From BRH-c25 sp012519325 (lineage in GTDB: Bacteria; Bacillota; Clostridia; Lutisporales; Lutisporaceae), in assembly GCA_050950645.1 (NCBI GenBank), contig JBMNHZ010000013.1:48764-112763 (forward strand): a stretch of 64,000 nucleotides of DNA. The letters run 5' to 3'. This document shows positions 1-9,543 of this stretch, piece by piece. The notes beneath the pieces were generated by a model. The model ran no database searches, was not told the DNA's origin, and saw nothing but the letters and a program-made list of their open reading frames with translations. Position 1 is the first letter of the stretch. Each line of letters opens with the position of its first letter. The translations under genes were made by a program, and so were the position numbers.

Positions 1-493
1 ATCGACATTTTTCTCTGATGGCTAAAGCAAAATAGTATCAGTTAAATTATACCATATTCCCTCATTTCGTCATAATTGCAAAAACTGCGTTCTTACAATA
101 ATCTATTAATAATGTATATTTATGCATGTAGTACTTTCAATATATTTCCATTATTCATGTAAATGTGCATTAATGAACCCTTTGACTTATATTGGGAACA
201 TGCATAATATTTAGATATTACTGCCATTAAATTAAATATACATCTAATCCGTTGTCTTTAGTTCACAAATATTTCACAAATATTTCATAAAACTATTGCA
301 TATTAATTCCTTTTATGTTATAATTACTTTGTATTTAACCCCTGAATAACTCATAGCTTATGGATACACACACAATCGTTAACCCCACTCATATTGCACC
401 TTTAACAAGGTGCACTTTTTTTTATATAAATATTGGCATTTTTTAAGAGGAAAATATTGTTTTGTGTAGAATAATGTAGGTTGAGGTGGTTGT
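1..493. other. AT-rich intergenic region at window start
   Basis: No convincing coding frame is seen here. The stretch is very AT-rich and holds a terminator-like hairpin at 396-423, then the ribosome-binding site GAGGTGG just before the first gene. The promoter of that gene probably lies here, but I could not pick one -35/-10 pair with confidence. Confidence 0.5.
396..423 (+). terminator. Rho-independent terminator-like hairpin
   Basis: GCACCT and AGGTGC form a six-base-pair stem around TTAACA, followed by a run of eight T. It would stop plus-strand transcripts entering from before the window, or act as a leader attenuator of the gene at 494. Confidence 0.55.
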
Positions 494-1675
494 ATGGACA
501 ATCGTGTTATTGCAGAAAAGTACGAAATAATCAATGCCTTGTTCTCAAATGAACTGCAGTCAATATATCTCGCAAAAATATCCGGCTCCGAAGATCCGAA
601 GCAGTATATAGTTAACGAATTTAAGGATGCCGACACCATCTACAGCATGAAAGACAGCTTTTCAAAGGAAAAATGCCATTATATCAGAAATATCGTTGAA
701 ACCTTCTACGAAAATTTCTGTTTTTATGTAGTCTGCAATATATGCTCAGGACCTGCCATGGAAGCCTTTCTGTCAGACAATACCCTCAGGCTTACGGATA
801 AGATGTTCTTAACCGACAGCTTACTTTCCCAACTAATTGATATAGAGAAGCTCAGCCCTTTCATCGTGTATTCTCTTTGCGATACGGATAATATCGCAAT
901 TACAAATAGAAAAAATATCTGCTTCAACTGCAACCTCAAGTTCACTCCCGAAATATTGCCAGTCTCCCGAAAGGATGTATCAAAGCGAGTGGGGGAACTC
1001 ATTTGCGCAATATTTTCGAATACGGTGGCTGCTGATATGAACTACGCAAAGGACAATATGCCCCCCGCCCTTTTTCCGATAGTACAGAGCTGTCTGGAGG
1101 GAAAGTATGAATCCATGGCAAAGCTATATAATGATTTTAAATCTTTGCTTCTGTATTCTGTTTTTATGGGCAGCGGATCAGTAGACAATCAGATTAGGGC
1201 GAACTACCAGAAAGCTAAGGTTAGAAGAAAGCTCTCCCCCATAAAGAGGCTTGCGGCCCTGGTCCTGGTACTTCTGATTGCAGGAGGAGCCTGGATGCTG
1301 GTAAAGGATTGGGATTTACTTACTTTTAATAGGGCTGCAGTCACGAATACAAAGCCTGCAGCGGAATTTACCGCAAGCAATATACGGGTTTACGAAGGCG
1401 AAAAAGTTGTATTCACCAATGAGTCTGCCGATCCTGATGAGGGCGACAGTATAAAATCTAATTTGTGGGTTATATCAAAAGCAGGAAATCCCATATTCAG
1501 CTCCAAACGGCAGAACATAGCCTATACCTTCGTTGATCCCGGAGAATTTGAAGTTTCTCTTGTAGTAACCGATTCCCACGATGAAGCAAGTGAACCGGCC
1601 AAGGTGCTTATAGAGGTACTGCCCAAGCTGGAACTGCCTGTTATAGAAGAACCCGGGGAAGAGTTCAATAAGTAG
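494..1675 (+). CDS. Membrane protein: degenerate kinase-like domain, one TM helix, PKD domain
   Basis: The protein has 393 residues and no signal peptide. Residues 1-230 are cytoplasmic and look like a degraded protein-kinase fold: a YEII...IYLAKI start, and a CDTDNIAI segment that recalls a catalytic loop. The usual catalytic Lys, HRD and DFG motifs are not visible. A basic stretch (KVRRKLSPIKR) precedes one membrane helix near residues 250-268 (LAALVLVLLIAGGAWMLV). Residues 285-375 form an outside PKD-like domain (VVFTNESADPDEGD ... YTFVDPGEFEVSLVVTD). The start follows GAGGTGG. The gene converges on the PKD/SLH surface operon, so a role in sensing or tethering those proteins is possible, but this is inference. 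The kinase-like assignment is from pattern only. Confidence 0.75.
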   Translation: MDNRVIAEKYEIINALFSNELQSIYLAKISGSEDPKQYIVNEFKDADTIYSMKDSFSKEKCHYIRNIVETFYENFCFYVVCNICSGPAMEAFLSDNTLRLTDKMFLTDSLLSQLIDIEKLSPFIVYSLCDTDNIAITNRKNICFNCNLKFTPEILPVSRKDVSKRVGELICAIFSNTVAADMNYAKDNMPPALFPIVQSCLEGKYESMAKLYNDFKSLLLYSVFMGSGSVDNQIRANYQKAKVRRKLSPIKRLAALVLVLLIAGGAWMLVKDWDLLTFNRAAVTNTKPAAEFTASNIRVYEGEKVVFTNESADPDEGDSIKSNLWVISKAGNPIFSSKRQNIAYTFVDPGEFEVSLVVTDSHDEASEPAKVLIEVLPKLELPVIEEPGEEFNK

Positions 1676-1677
1676 GA

Positions 1678-1708
1678 GTGGGACAGGAGAAACGTCCCCA
1701 TGTCCCAC
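1678..1708. repeat. REP-like palindrome, copy 1
   Basis: An inverted repeat (GTGGGACA ... TGTCCCAC) surrounds the core GGAGAAACGTCCCC. The same core GACAGGAGAAACGTCCCC is present near 16330 and 31070. It lies between two convergent genes and could help end transcription, but it has no T-run. Confidence 0.7.
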
Positions 1709-1712
1709 CCGT

Positions 1713-3512
1713 TTATGGTCTGTTTATTATTATATCCATATCTTCAAGGCTGCTTTTGGTGTGGTCGTATCTTATAACATCCCCTATTTCATAGGGGTAT
1801 TTTATTTCGGTTCTTTCTATGGGCCACTGCTTTTCGTTGTAGTCGTACTTCATTTCACCATTCCTATATCCTCTTATTGTGAAGTTCACAATGATGTCTG
1901 CATTTATTCTGTTGGCTTTTGCATTGGCCGCAGAAGTCCCCTGCGGCACAAGCCATGAGGTTGCGGGAATAAAATACTCCCCTCTCCAAGTTGCAGTGCT
2001 TTCTCCTGTTATTGTTCTGCTGCCGGCATCCAAAGTTATAACCGACCAGCTTGAATGGCTTCCTTCTCCTGCCTTATATATAACTTTGTTTGAATCCTTC
2101 CAGTAAAGATCTGCCTGGGTTCCTCTGGTTCCCGGCACACCGGATATATATGGATAGAAGGCAGGTGTTATTACTATTGTATCATCGGCATCATTAAAAT
2201 TAATGGAGTCTATTTCAAACTCAAAGCGGTAGCCCTTTGTCAAACCGCTGAAACCCGGTATAAGATTCATCCCCCCTGTCGTGAAGTTTGTTTGGTCAAT
2301 AGCCATTGAATTAACAAAAAACGGCTTGTCCGGATATTTCCCATCGGTATTGTAGTATGGTTCCAAGTGGAAATCCCTTATCAGGACTACCCTAAAATTA
2401 GTCATTTTAAAGCTTTCCTGCACTTCTAAATCTTCAAAATACATATTACTCAGGTTATATGAGCTGTCCGTACCTTCGTCACTCCACATTCCGTTACTGT
2501 CCTTCACCCGCAAATATAATCTGTATTTTCCTGCCCCCGTATCCGAGTAGTCAGTTTTTACATTGATATCATAACCCTCCAATTCTCCCGTTCCCTCATT
2601 ACAGGTAGCAAATTGATCATTTTGGATATCAGTATCCGGCAGGGTATCATCCTCATTGTATTTTTTGACTATCCAATGCCACCTTACCAGGGATCCAAAG
2701 CTCTGTACCTCAGACTGATCTTTAATAAGCAGCATCTCATTGTCAAAAATCGGGTTTTTATCTATGTCGAATAAAGCAATGGGAGGATTATTTGCCAGCT
2801 CAATTGTATTGTATTCCGACCATGCCCCTTCCAAATCCCTGACTCTCAGCTGCAAAGTATATACTTTTTGGGGATCACAGTCTGATTTATCCATCTGCTC
2901 ATAGTGCCAGACAATATCGGAATCATCTCTCCACCGCCATTCACGGGCTGCTATACCTTTGTCAGCTCTGCTTGTATGATCCGGATCATAGCTTCCAGCG
3001 TCAAAAACTTTTAATGTATATGTTCCGTTACCGTTATCCTCTATTGTTATACGCTGTTTTGCTATCGGCTGCCTATGTACATAAACTGTAAGGTTCTGCT
3101 CTCCAAGACTCCATTTATAGTAATTTTTATCCGCATCTGTGTCACTCAGGAATCGAAGATCATTTTTGGGATTATCCCTCACCTTAAGATTGATAATATA
3201 TTTTCCTACCTTATCAAGTTTTACAGGAGGATTGTCCGTGAAACCCGTTGGATTATGATATACCGATAATCCCATGCTGTTATCAAAATAGTCGGGATCA
3301 TGGAAGATTCTCCATCTTTTGCAGTATTCAGGGTCATTTTCGTAGTCGCTGTATATACTTTGATATTCCATATCTTCACCGAGAAGAACATAGGTTTTCC
3401 CGTCCCCGTTGTTCTGATAATTGTTGTATATTTTATTAAATGCAGCCGTATACTGGCCGGCAGCGAAAAATTCACTTGTTATTATCTTCTTAAAAATATC
3501 ATATAAGGACAT
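1713..3512 (-). CDS. PKD-like repeat surface protein, probable C-terminal part of the IS-split gene
   Basis: This is a 599-residue open frame with no signal peptide. It holds beta-rich PKD-like segments (YIINLKVRDNP; YTLQLRVRDLEGAWSEYN; YRLYLRVKDSNGMWSDEG), typical of the Y.l.L.V.D strand of PKD domains in exported clostridial proteins, then a C-terminal region I do not recognise. The ATG has no clear ribosome-binding site. The frame stays open upstream to about 3549, where the preceding frame stops. Adding one base near 3550 would join them (..FVNP-IASSLSFDTTKK..). I therefore think this is the end of one protein of about 1,370 residues that began at 7310. A separate gene cannot be excluded. 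Confidence 0.7.
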   Translation of the reverse strand: MSLYDIFKKIITSEFFAAGQYTAAFNKIYNNYQNNGDGKTYVLLGEDMEYQSIYSDYENDPEYCKRWRIFHDPDYFDNSMGLSVYHNPTGFTDNPPVKLDKVGKYIINLKVRDNPKNDLRFLSDTDADKNYYKWSLGEQNLTVYVHRQPIAKQRITIEDNGNGTYTLKVFDAGSYDPDHTSRADKGIAAREWRWRDDSDIVWHYEQMDKSDCDPQKVYTLQLRVRDLEGAWSEYNTIELANNPPIALFDIDKNPIFDNEMLLIKDQSEVQSFGSLVRWHWIVKKYNEDDTLPDTDIQNDQFATCNEGTGELEGYDINVKTDYSDTGAGKYRLYLRVKDSNGMWSDEGTDSSYNLSNMYFEDLEVQESFKMTNFRVVLIRDFHLEPYYNTDGKYPDKPFFVNSMAIDQTNFTTGGMNLIPGFSGLTKGYRFEFEIDSINFNDADDTIVITPAFYPYISGVPGTRGTQADLYWKDSNKVIYKAGEGSHSSWSVITLDAGSRTITGESTATWRGEYFIPATSWLVPQGTSAANAKANRINADIIVNFTIRGYRNGEMKYDYNEKQWPIERTEIKYPYEIGDVIRYDHTKSSLEDMDIIINRP

Positions 3513-3547
3513 ATATTTCTTTGTTGTATCAAAACTTAATGATGATG

Positions 3548-4693
3548 CTATGGGTTGACAAATGTTTCAACAGAAGTGTTGCTGCCCTTGTACCCAAGCT
3601 GCCCGTAGTTAGTTTTACCAGCTCCTAATATACTTCCGTCATTTAAAACTATATAAACATTCTCTCGACTGCTATAAATATTTTTTACCTTATATTGAAG
3701 TGTGACATCCGCATAAATGTTATTATTGGTGGAATACAATTTTAAATATCTTAAAGTTCCATCATTATAAAGTAAATATAGATACTGCCATGAAGTTCCA
3801 TTACAAAACATCTCACCTATCTCTTTGATTCCACTCCCTAAATTTATTAGATTTGAACCAATAACTGGTGTCATATTCGGCGCTACAGGTCTATATAAAT
3901 ACGTTGTGCCGTCATTATTGGTAATAAAATGGCCTATATTTATCTTGCTTTTAAAATTATTAACAGCATTTGACAAAGGAACATTTACTAAATAATTTCT
4001 TGGAGTGGGATACCAATATGGATTATCATCCTCATCCCAACCTTGCGTATAATCAGTTGCAAGCATTTTAACAGTTCCATCCTTTTTATGTATAAATATG
4101 CCCTGTCCGCTGCTTTCAATTCTATCTACATTTGTTTCATTAATAGGGCAAGAGGGGTCATACCATAATTCATGATAATAATAATTATATGCCCCACTGC
4201 TTGTGGATGATGATGTTACACCTACAAATTGCTGCACAACATCTGATGTATATTGTACAAGTGTAATAAATGGATAATTGTAATAAGACCCTGTAGGTCT
4301 GTAAGATACAATGTCTTTTACTGTTCCTAAGTAACTAAGCGCATCAGTTTGTCTATTTCTTACCCTCGCCTGTTGGAAAAAATAGTATTCATGGCCACTA
4401 ATGGTATATGTTTGTCTCATATGGGGAACTCCGTTATTATCTATATAAATGCAATAGTATCCATCAATAGATACTATCTTATCGCAAAAAAAGGAATTAC
4501 CTAATGATGTAACACTAGCATCATATGTATACACTCTGTATACATGTCCGCTGGTATTAATAGCATATAGATAACTGGAAATGTCATAAACCTTTGTTAC
4601 CCCACTTAAGATGTTTACCATATCGTTTGTTCCTTTACGAATGCGAGTGAGAAATCCATTATCTCTAAATAGGTATATATAGCTGTCCTGATT
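3548..4693 (-). pseudogene. Middle part of secreted protein gene (RCC1-like repeats), cut off by the IS
   Basis: Beta-propeller-like repeats with lines such as KKDGTVKMLA, NDGTLRYLK and NDGSILGAGKTNYGQLGYKG are seen. The last matches the RCC1 pattern (GxNxYGQLG). The frame opens inside the IS terminus, and native sequence begins at about 4693. Removing the IS and one copy of ATT joins residues ..EMYESN to QDSYIYLFRD.. in frame, so this is the direct continuation of the 6174-7310 fragment. As it stands it has no start signal of its own and is unlikely to be translated. The frame ends at a stop at 3548, probably because of a one-base deletion before the PKD-like part. Confidence 0.75.
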
Positions 4694-4697
4694 AAAC

Positions 4698-4718
4698 TGG
4701 ACATGCAATTACGTTAGT
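4698..4718. repeat. IS terminal inverted repeat, orfB end
   Basis: It starts TGGACATGCAATTA and pairs with the complement of 6143-6163 with four mismatches in 21. Confidence 0.65.
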
Positions 4719-4940
4719 TTACTACCTCGTTCTCAAATTTCCTCTGTCTTTCGTTAGGGCAACTGTTTATTTCCGGAGTGCCCTTGACAACAAGCATCTC
4801 CCGTGCGATTAAACAGCCAGGGCGGAGTCACATTATGTGTGGTAGGCCTCTGAGGATGAGTGGCTGCCGCCTTAAACAGGCTATCATACGGGTCCCTCTT
4901 ATTGTAAAGGGAAGCTTCGCCACTCCTGCTATATCAGTCA

Positions 4941-5777
4941 TCATGCTGCTTTCTTCTTATTTCTATAGTAGTCATTTATGTATTCTCTTGGCGATTTGTA
5001 CCCCAGTGACGAGTGTAACCGCCTTGAGTTATAAAAGCCTTCAATATAATCGATTATTACCTTCCTGGCCTCTTCTCTAGTCCTGAATCGGGTTCCATAT
5101 ATCACATCCTTCTTCAAACTTGAGAAAAATGATTCAGCACAGGCATTATCATAACAGTTCCCTTTTTGGCTCATACTCTGTTTTATTCCATATTTCTTTA
5201 AAAGCTCTCTGTACGCATTTGCTGCATACTGGCTTCCCCTGTCTGAATGAAATATCAAACCTTCTTCCGGGGCTCTTCTTCCTATTGCCATCTCCATTGC
5301 TGAAAGTGTAATATTCACTGTCATCCTGCTGGATATCTTCCAGCCAATCAATTCTCTGTTAAACAAATCCTCTACCCCCGCAAGATAAAGCCATCCCTCG
5401 TCTGTCCATACATATGTTATATCACCCACATATTTTTCATCAGGTTTTTCTGCCTCGAAATCCTGTTTGAGAACGTTTGGAGCTACCGGATAATCGTGCT
5501 TTGAATTTGTTGTTGCTTTATACTTTTTCCTTGTCTTGCAGTATATGTTGTTTTCTCTCATAAGCCTTCCTACTCTTGTTTTCCCGTAGTAAATGCCTTC
5601 CTTGTTGAGCTGAGCTGTTACCCTTCTCACTCCATAAGTCTCATGGTTCTCCTTGTGTACTCTTTTGATTTCCCTTAAAAGTTTTTTGTCCTCTTTTTCT
5701 TTCTCACTTTCCGGCCGGTTTACCCAGTCATAATATCCGCTTCCTGATAGGTCTAAAACCTCACACATCTTCTGCAC
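4941..5777 (-). CDS. IS3-family transposase OrfB (DDE integrase core)
   Basis: The 278-residue ORF is the catalytic half of the transposase. An N-terminal HTH_21-like part (LDLSGSGYYDW ... YGVRRVTAQLN) precedes the rve integrase core. The catalytic triad is visible: Asp in YVGDITYVW, Asp in FHSDRGSQY and Glu in NACAESFFSSLKKD. The frame is open well upstream of the ATG (RYEFVFDHRFEFSVQKM), so it is probably not started here. It is likely made as an OrfAB fusion by -1 frameshifting at the A7G run in orfA (5848-5855). The gene is intact, so the element may still be mobile. It supplies the strand-cleavage and joining activity for copy-out paste-in transposition, as known for the family. Confidence 0.93.
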   Translation of the reverse strand: MQKMCEVLDLSGSGYYDWVNRPESEKEKEDKKLLREIKRVHKENHETYGVRRVTAQLNKEGIYYGKTRVGRLMRENNIYCKTRKKYKATTNSKHDYPVAPNVLKQDFEAEKPDEKYVGDITYVWTDEGWLYLAGVEDLFNRELIGWKISSRMTVNITLSAMEMAIGRRAPEEGLIFHSDRGSQYAANAYRELLKKYGIKQSMSQKGNCYDNACAESFFSSLKKDVIYGTRFRTREEARKVIIDYIEGFYNSRRLHSSLGYKSPREYINDYYRNKKKAA

Positions 5778-5815
5778 AGAAAACTCGAAGCGGTGATCAA
5801 ATACAAATTCATATC

Positions 5816-6121
5816 TTAGTTCTCTGGCTTTGTGAAGATGCTGATGGCTTTTTTTAATATTGCATTTTCCTCCTGTGCATCTGCCAGTTCCCTTTTTAGT
5901 CTTCTTATTTCCGCATCTTCAGGCATTAAATTACCGTTACCAGGGAATGCATCCTCGCCGTGGTTTTTAAACTCACTAACCCACCTATACAACGTATTCA
6001 CGTGGATACCAACATCCTCTGCTATTGCTGTTGCACTCTTGCCTTCGTCATTTATCATCCTGACCAGACTTTCCTTGAATTCTTTGGTATACCTCTTTCT
6101 CCTTTTTGCCAATTGTTTCAC
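5816..6121 (-). CDS. IS3-family transposase OrfA (helix-turn-helix)
   Basis: The 101-residue protein has an HTH_Tnp_1 fold: YTKEFKESLVRMI, then KSATAIAEDVGIHVNTLYRWVSEF. A coiled-coil/leucine zipper tail follows (IRRLKRELADAQEENAILKKAI) that mediates multimer formation in this family. It starts at GTG behind AGAAGGGAC. Near its end lies the slippery run A7G, where ribosomes can move to frame -1 and enter orfB. It binds the IS terminal repeats. Both IS frames look undamaged, in contrast to the neighbouring frameshifted genes. Confidence 0.92.
   Translation of the reverse strand: MKQLAKRRKRYTKEFKESLVRMINDEGKSATAIAEDVGIHVNTLYRWVSEFKNHGEDAFPGNGNLMPEDAEIRRLKRELADAQEENAILKKAISIFTKPEN
5848..5855 (-). 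promoter_or_regulatory. Programmed -1 frameshift site (A7G)
   Basis: On the minus strand AAAAAAAG sits in the LKKA codons of orfA. Moving back one base gives KKSHQHLHKARELRYEFVF, which runs into orfB without a stop. This is the standard IS3-family way to make OrfAB. Confidence 0.8.
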
Positions 6122-6142
6122 GTCCCTTCTGGTATTTATTAT

Positions 6143-6163
6143 ACCAACTTAATTGCGTGTCCG
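6143..6163. repeat. IS terminal inverted repeat, orfA end
   Basis: Its reverse complement begins CGGACACGCAATTAAGTT and pairs with 4698-4718. Confidence 0.65.
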
Positions 6164-6173
6164 GCAAAACGGG

Positions 6174-7310
6174 TTAATTGCTTTCATACATTTCAACCAC
6201 GTTACCACTTAAATCGCTTGCCGGTTGAGGGACCATCTTTTCACCTTGGCTTAACTGAGCTGCCAGTACAGGATCTCCTAATCTCATTACATCACCATTT
6301 TGCATGTATAGCAGCGTTGATTCCCCTAAAGGTTTTACCTTTAGCACTTTATCAGGCAATAATGTCATATTTTTAGTGTCATCCGGGACAACACCGTATA
6401 GTTCAAAATTGTTTTCTGTAACAAAAGTTATGAAGGAGTCCGTCATGTCACCGAAGCAAAAGTAGTTACCAGCTCCTGCACCGAAGTTTTTAACTTCACC
6501 ATCAGATATCAGTACCATATGTCTATCGGAACCAGGCCTTAAAGATAAATTGTTTAATTTACTGAAATCTAAGCTATATATATCATAGGTTACATTTTTT
6601 ATTTTTTCCTCTCTATTCCAGTTTTTATCTATTGATACAGATTCATTCGACATAGCTCCATATGATTCATAATGGTCAGCCTTGCTTTGGTTGTTCCCCC
6701 AATCAACCTTTATTGTGCCGGATGTTTTTACGTCATTACTGCAGGTTATATATACATTGTAATAATAATCTTTATATGGGTAACCATCAATATATCGAGT
6801 CTCGTATAGCATATTGCTCATTGTAAAGCTTACATTTGTAGGGTTTCTATTTGGTAATGAACCTGGAGTGTTTGCAAGGCCTTGCCTTTGCTCCCATAAA
6901 AGAGTTACAGTAACCGTTTGATTGTACACTCCGCCCTTTTGATCCCAATTGCTCCACCATTCATGGTAAGATGATTTACAGGTAAACCTGGCATATCTTC
7001 TGTACCAATATAGTACATCATTTTGTGTGCCAATCTTTTTCAGATCAGATACAATATGAAATACAGGATCAACATTTACTGCGCTGAATTCTGCCTTTAA
7101 TGCATCTATCCGATTGTTAAGAGCAGAAAGCTTTGTGTCGGTATAGTCGGTCAATATGACAATATCTACGGGCTTTTTAACAGGGGCTGCGTTTAAGCTA
7201 ATTGTTGGTGCTATGTTATTTCTGTTTGCTTGACTTGGGGCAGCATAGGCAATGCTATTTATTGAAAGTAGTATTATAAGCAGCCAGGTTACAAATTTCA
7301 ATTTTCTCAC
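6174..7310 (-). pseudogene. N-terminal part of secreted VWA-like protein, truncated by the IS
   Basis: The start is GTG at 7310 behind AGGTGG. It gives a clear signal peptide (VRKLKFVTWLLIILLSINSIAYA, cut before APS). A VWA-like domain follows: PVDIVILTDYTDTKL at the position of the metal-binding DxSxS loop, here changed to DYTDT, and later RHMVLISDGEVKNFGAG. The frame then enters propeller-like repeats (LLYMQNGDVMRLGDP) and stops at TAA immediately inside the IS. The rest lies at 4693-1713. It is the third gene of the SLH-PKD operon, 22 bases after the preceding gene. Exported to the cell surface; function unknown. An upstream ATG at 7367 is possible but would add a tail before the signal peptide. 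Confidence 0.8.
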
Positions 7311-7332
7311 TTTATCACCACCTAAAAATGCA

Positions 7333-9495
7333 TCAAAATGTGTCCGCACGTTTATAATCGTTTTCATTAAGGAACTCTGATATTGTATCCTCCGGTGCTA
7401 TTGTTTCCATGACTCTTATAACATACCAATAACGGCCTACTTCCTTTGATTTATGAGTAAACTTTGGCACATTAGAGGTTGCAATATCATATATATTGAA
7501 AAATCCGACTGTATCGGCATAGTCCATCCCTGTTGTATCCCATGTTTCGCCGTCTATGCTATAATACCATTGTTCATCGGTATAGCTGCCATCATTATCG
7601 GAATCGTAGCAGTAAAGAGCAACAGCTTTATCTATAACATCACCATCCGGGGAATAACTTTCGTTGAATATCTCTACTGTTGCATAATTTGAATCCTCCG
7701 GATCTCTGTATATTAAATATTCAACTCCTTCCGGTGTGGGAAGAACACATTTTGCAACCGGCGGCAAGTCCGGAGCTATGGTTATTGTTTGGCTGGCTGA
7801 AGCAGATATGCCATAAGTATTCCTTACAGTAAGATTTATTCGGTATGTGCCTGCTTTTTTAAAAAGTATATCCTTAGAAGCAGCACCTGTCAGGGAACCA
7901 CTATATTTAATATCGTCGGCCGTCCCTCCGGATATAGGAGTAATTGTCCAGGTTGTATATGCTGTATCTATTGGATAGTATTTTGTTGATTTACTTTCGC
8001 TGCTGCTTATTGTCACCCTCCTGTTTTCCTTCAGCTTGCCGGTTACAGTTATCACTGCTGTGGGAATAGGCGGAGTCACCTTAATTTCATTTTCCATTGA
8101 ATCGTGCTTGCCATTCTCATCCTCTACCCGAAGATATATTTCATATGAGCCTATATTGGGATACCATATCCTGATGTTGCTGCCGTTGTCGCTTTCAAGA
8201 TTGGCTCCTTCGTACTCGAAATAATAATCTGCTATATAGCCTCCGGGATTGTTGGACCAGCTTTTACTTCCATCTGCCTTTACAACTGCCCCTGCCATGA
8301 CCTCATCAGGAGTTTCAAGTATTGCTGTGGGAGGTTCTTTTGCAGAGGGAGCAGTGAATTTATAGTAAAAAACAAACTCCACGAAGGGATGAGCAGCATC
8401 CAAAACTATTGTGGTTGGGCTTGGAGTTACCAGCTCGCTGTTTGCCGGGGCGGGCTTTGCCGATTCGGTATATGTACCGAAGCCCAGTCCGGGCATTTCT
8501 TTTGCGGGATATATGTCTCTGTCGGTATCTATGTCTCTGTAATATATAATGTATCCGCTTGCAAGTACTTTCTTGAAATATGCAGTATGCTCCGCATAAT
8601 CCTCTCCGCCGGTTGCAGATGTAACCTCAAGCTTAAAGGCTTTGTTTATGCCTGAGCCGGGCAAACTGCTGTCCATATTGCTTATATTCACGGTTGTTTT
8701 ATTGGCACTTCCGGAGATTTCTTTCCAACCGTTATTGATATCCCAATAATACCACTTACGGCTTGTAATCGGTTCCGCATCGGAGAAAGGCGTGCTGCAA
8801 TCCTCCAGAACCAGGCCAATGTCTCCCGGATCTATTGTGGTAGGGCTTGTCTTGTTGTCAGTAACGTCATCGCCCTTATATTCTATTGTAAAATCTGCAT
8901 TTGGAGGATTATTGACTACATTTACAACAATGCGAGAAAAATACCAGTATCCTTCAAAATCGTCAGAAGGATCACTGGCATCCTGTCCGGGGTTATTGCC
9001 TATTACTCTGTGGTTTCCGTTATCGCTCCAATTTCCCCAATAGTATGTCCAAGCTTCATCCTCAACAGTATCACGGACACAAAGAGAAAAGGTGTATTTA
9101 CCCGGAATATCAAGGGTATAGGATTTCTCAAAAGCCCTGAGTTGTAATAAACTGATTATTGCCATCAGGGCGAGTGTATTGGAAGTCCCATTCCCTTAAG
9201 GTCTTTCCCCTGTTGCTGTGGCTAAGGTCTGTAATTGTGACGGTATCTCCGACAATTGCGTTAATAACCAATACATTGGAGTTAATATCTATTATCCACG
9301 GGTGATTCATATACTGTACCTTTATGAGTAATTGAAAACTGTGCTGTAGGCTTGAATACAATTGCATCTTTGCCATTACAGAATCCTTAAAGTCAACACT
9401 CCTGTAATCCTGAATATCAGCCCAAACAGTAACAATAGCTCGTGACAAGCAGTAGCGTAGAATAACACTATAGAAGCTATTATCCTTTTACTCAT
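7333..9495 (-). CDS. Secreted PKD-like repeat protein (frameshifted in this sequence)
   Basis: The start ATG at 9495 follows AGGAGG and gives MSKRIIASIVLFYATAC, a likely signal peptide. Reading on needs four one-base corrections: a missing base near 9455, a missing A near 9382 (giving DSVNGKDAIVFKPTAQFS), an extra G near 9304 (ESPVIIDINSN) and an extra G near 9141 (ITTQAFEKSYT). From 9165 the frame is clean for 610 residues. At least four Ig-like/PKD-like units are seen, with strands such as YTFSLCVRDTVED, YEIYLRVEDENGKH and YRINLTVRNTYG and linkers such as VVNNPPNADFTI and PPIPTAVITV. One segment (YYRDIDTDRDIYP) recalls MucBP/repeat linkers. It is the second gene of a three-gene surface operon. 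Binding or scaffold role is inferred. Confidence 0.75.
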
Positions 9496-9543
9496 AAGTG
9501 CCTCCTAACTCCTCGAATTTAATATCGCTTACCGCTCACTGTC

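Larger units (their letters stand above)
4694..6176 (-). mobile_element. IS3-family insertion sequence (about 1.48 kb)
   Basis: It contains overlapping orfA and orfB with an IS3-type DDE transposase. Imperfect inverted repeats lie near the two ends: GGACATGCAATTACGTTAGT from 4699, and the complement of the stretch ending at 6163 (GGACACGCAATTAAGTTGGT). ATT is found at 4691-4693 and 6177-6179 and is the likely 3-base target duplication. Removing the element and one ATT restores the reading frame of the host gene. The exact ends are uncertain by about 10 bases because the outermost bases of the two ends do not pair. Confidence 0.85.

Noticed and set aside
4778..5080. Plus-strand frame inside the IS
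   Set aside because: Antisense to the orfB end and IS terminus; no known passenger gene features.
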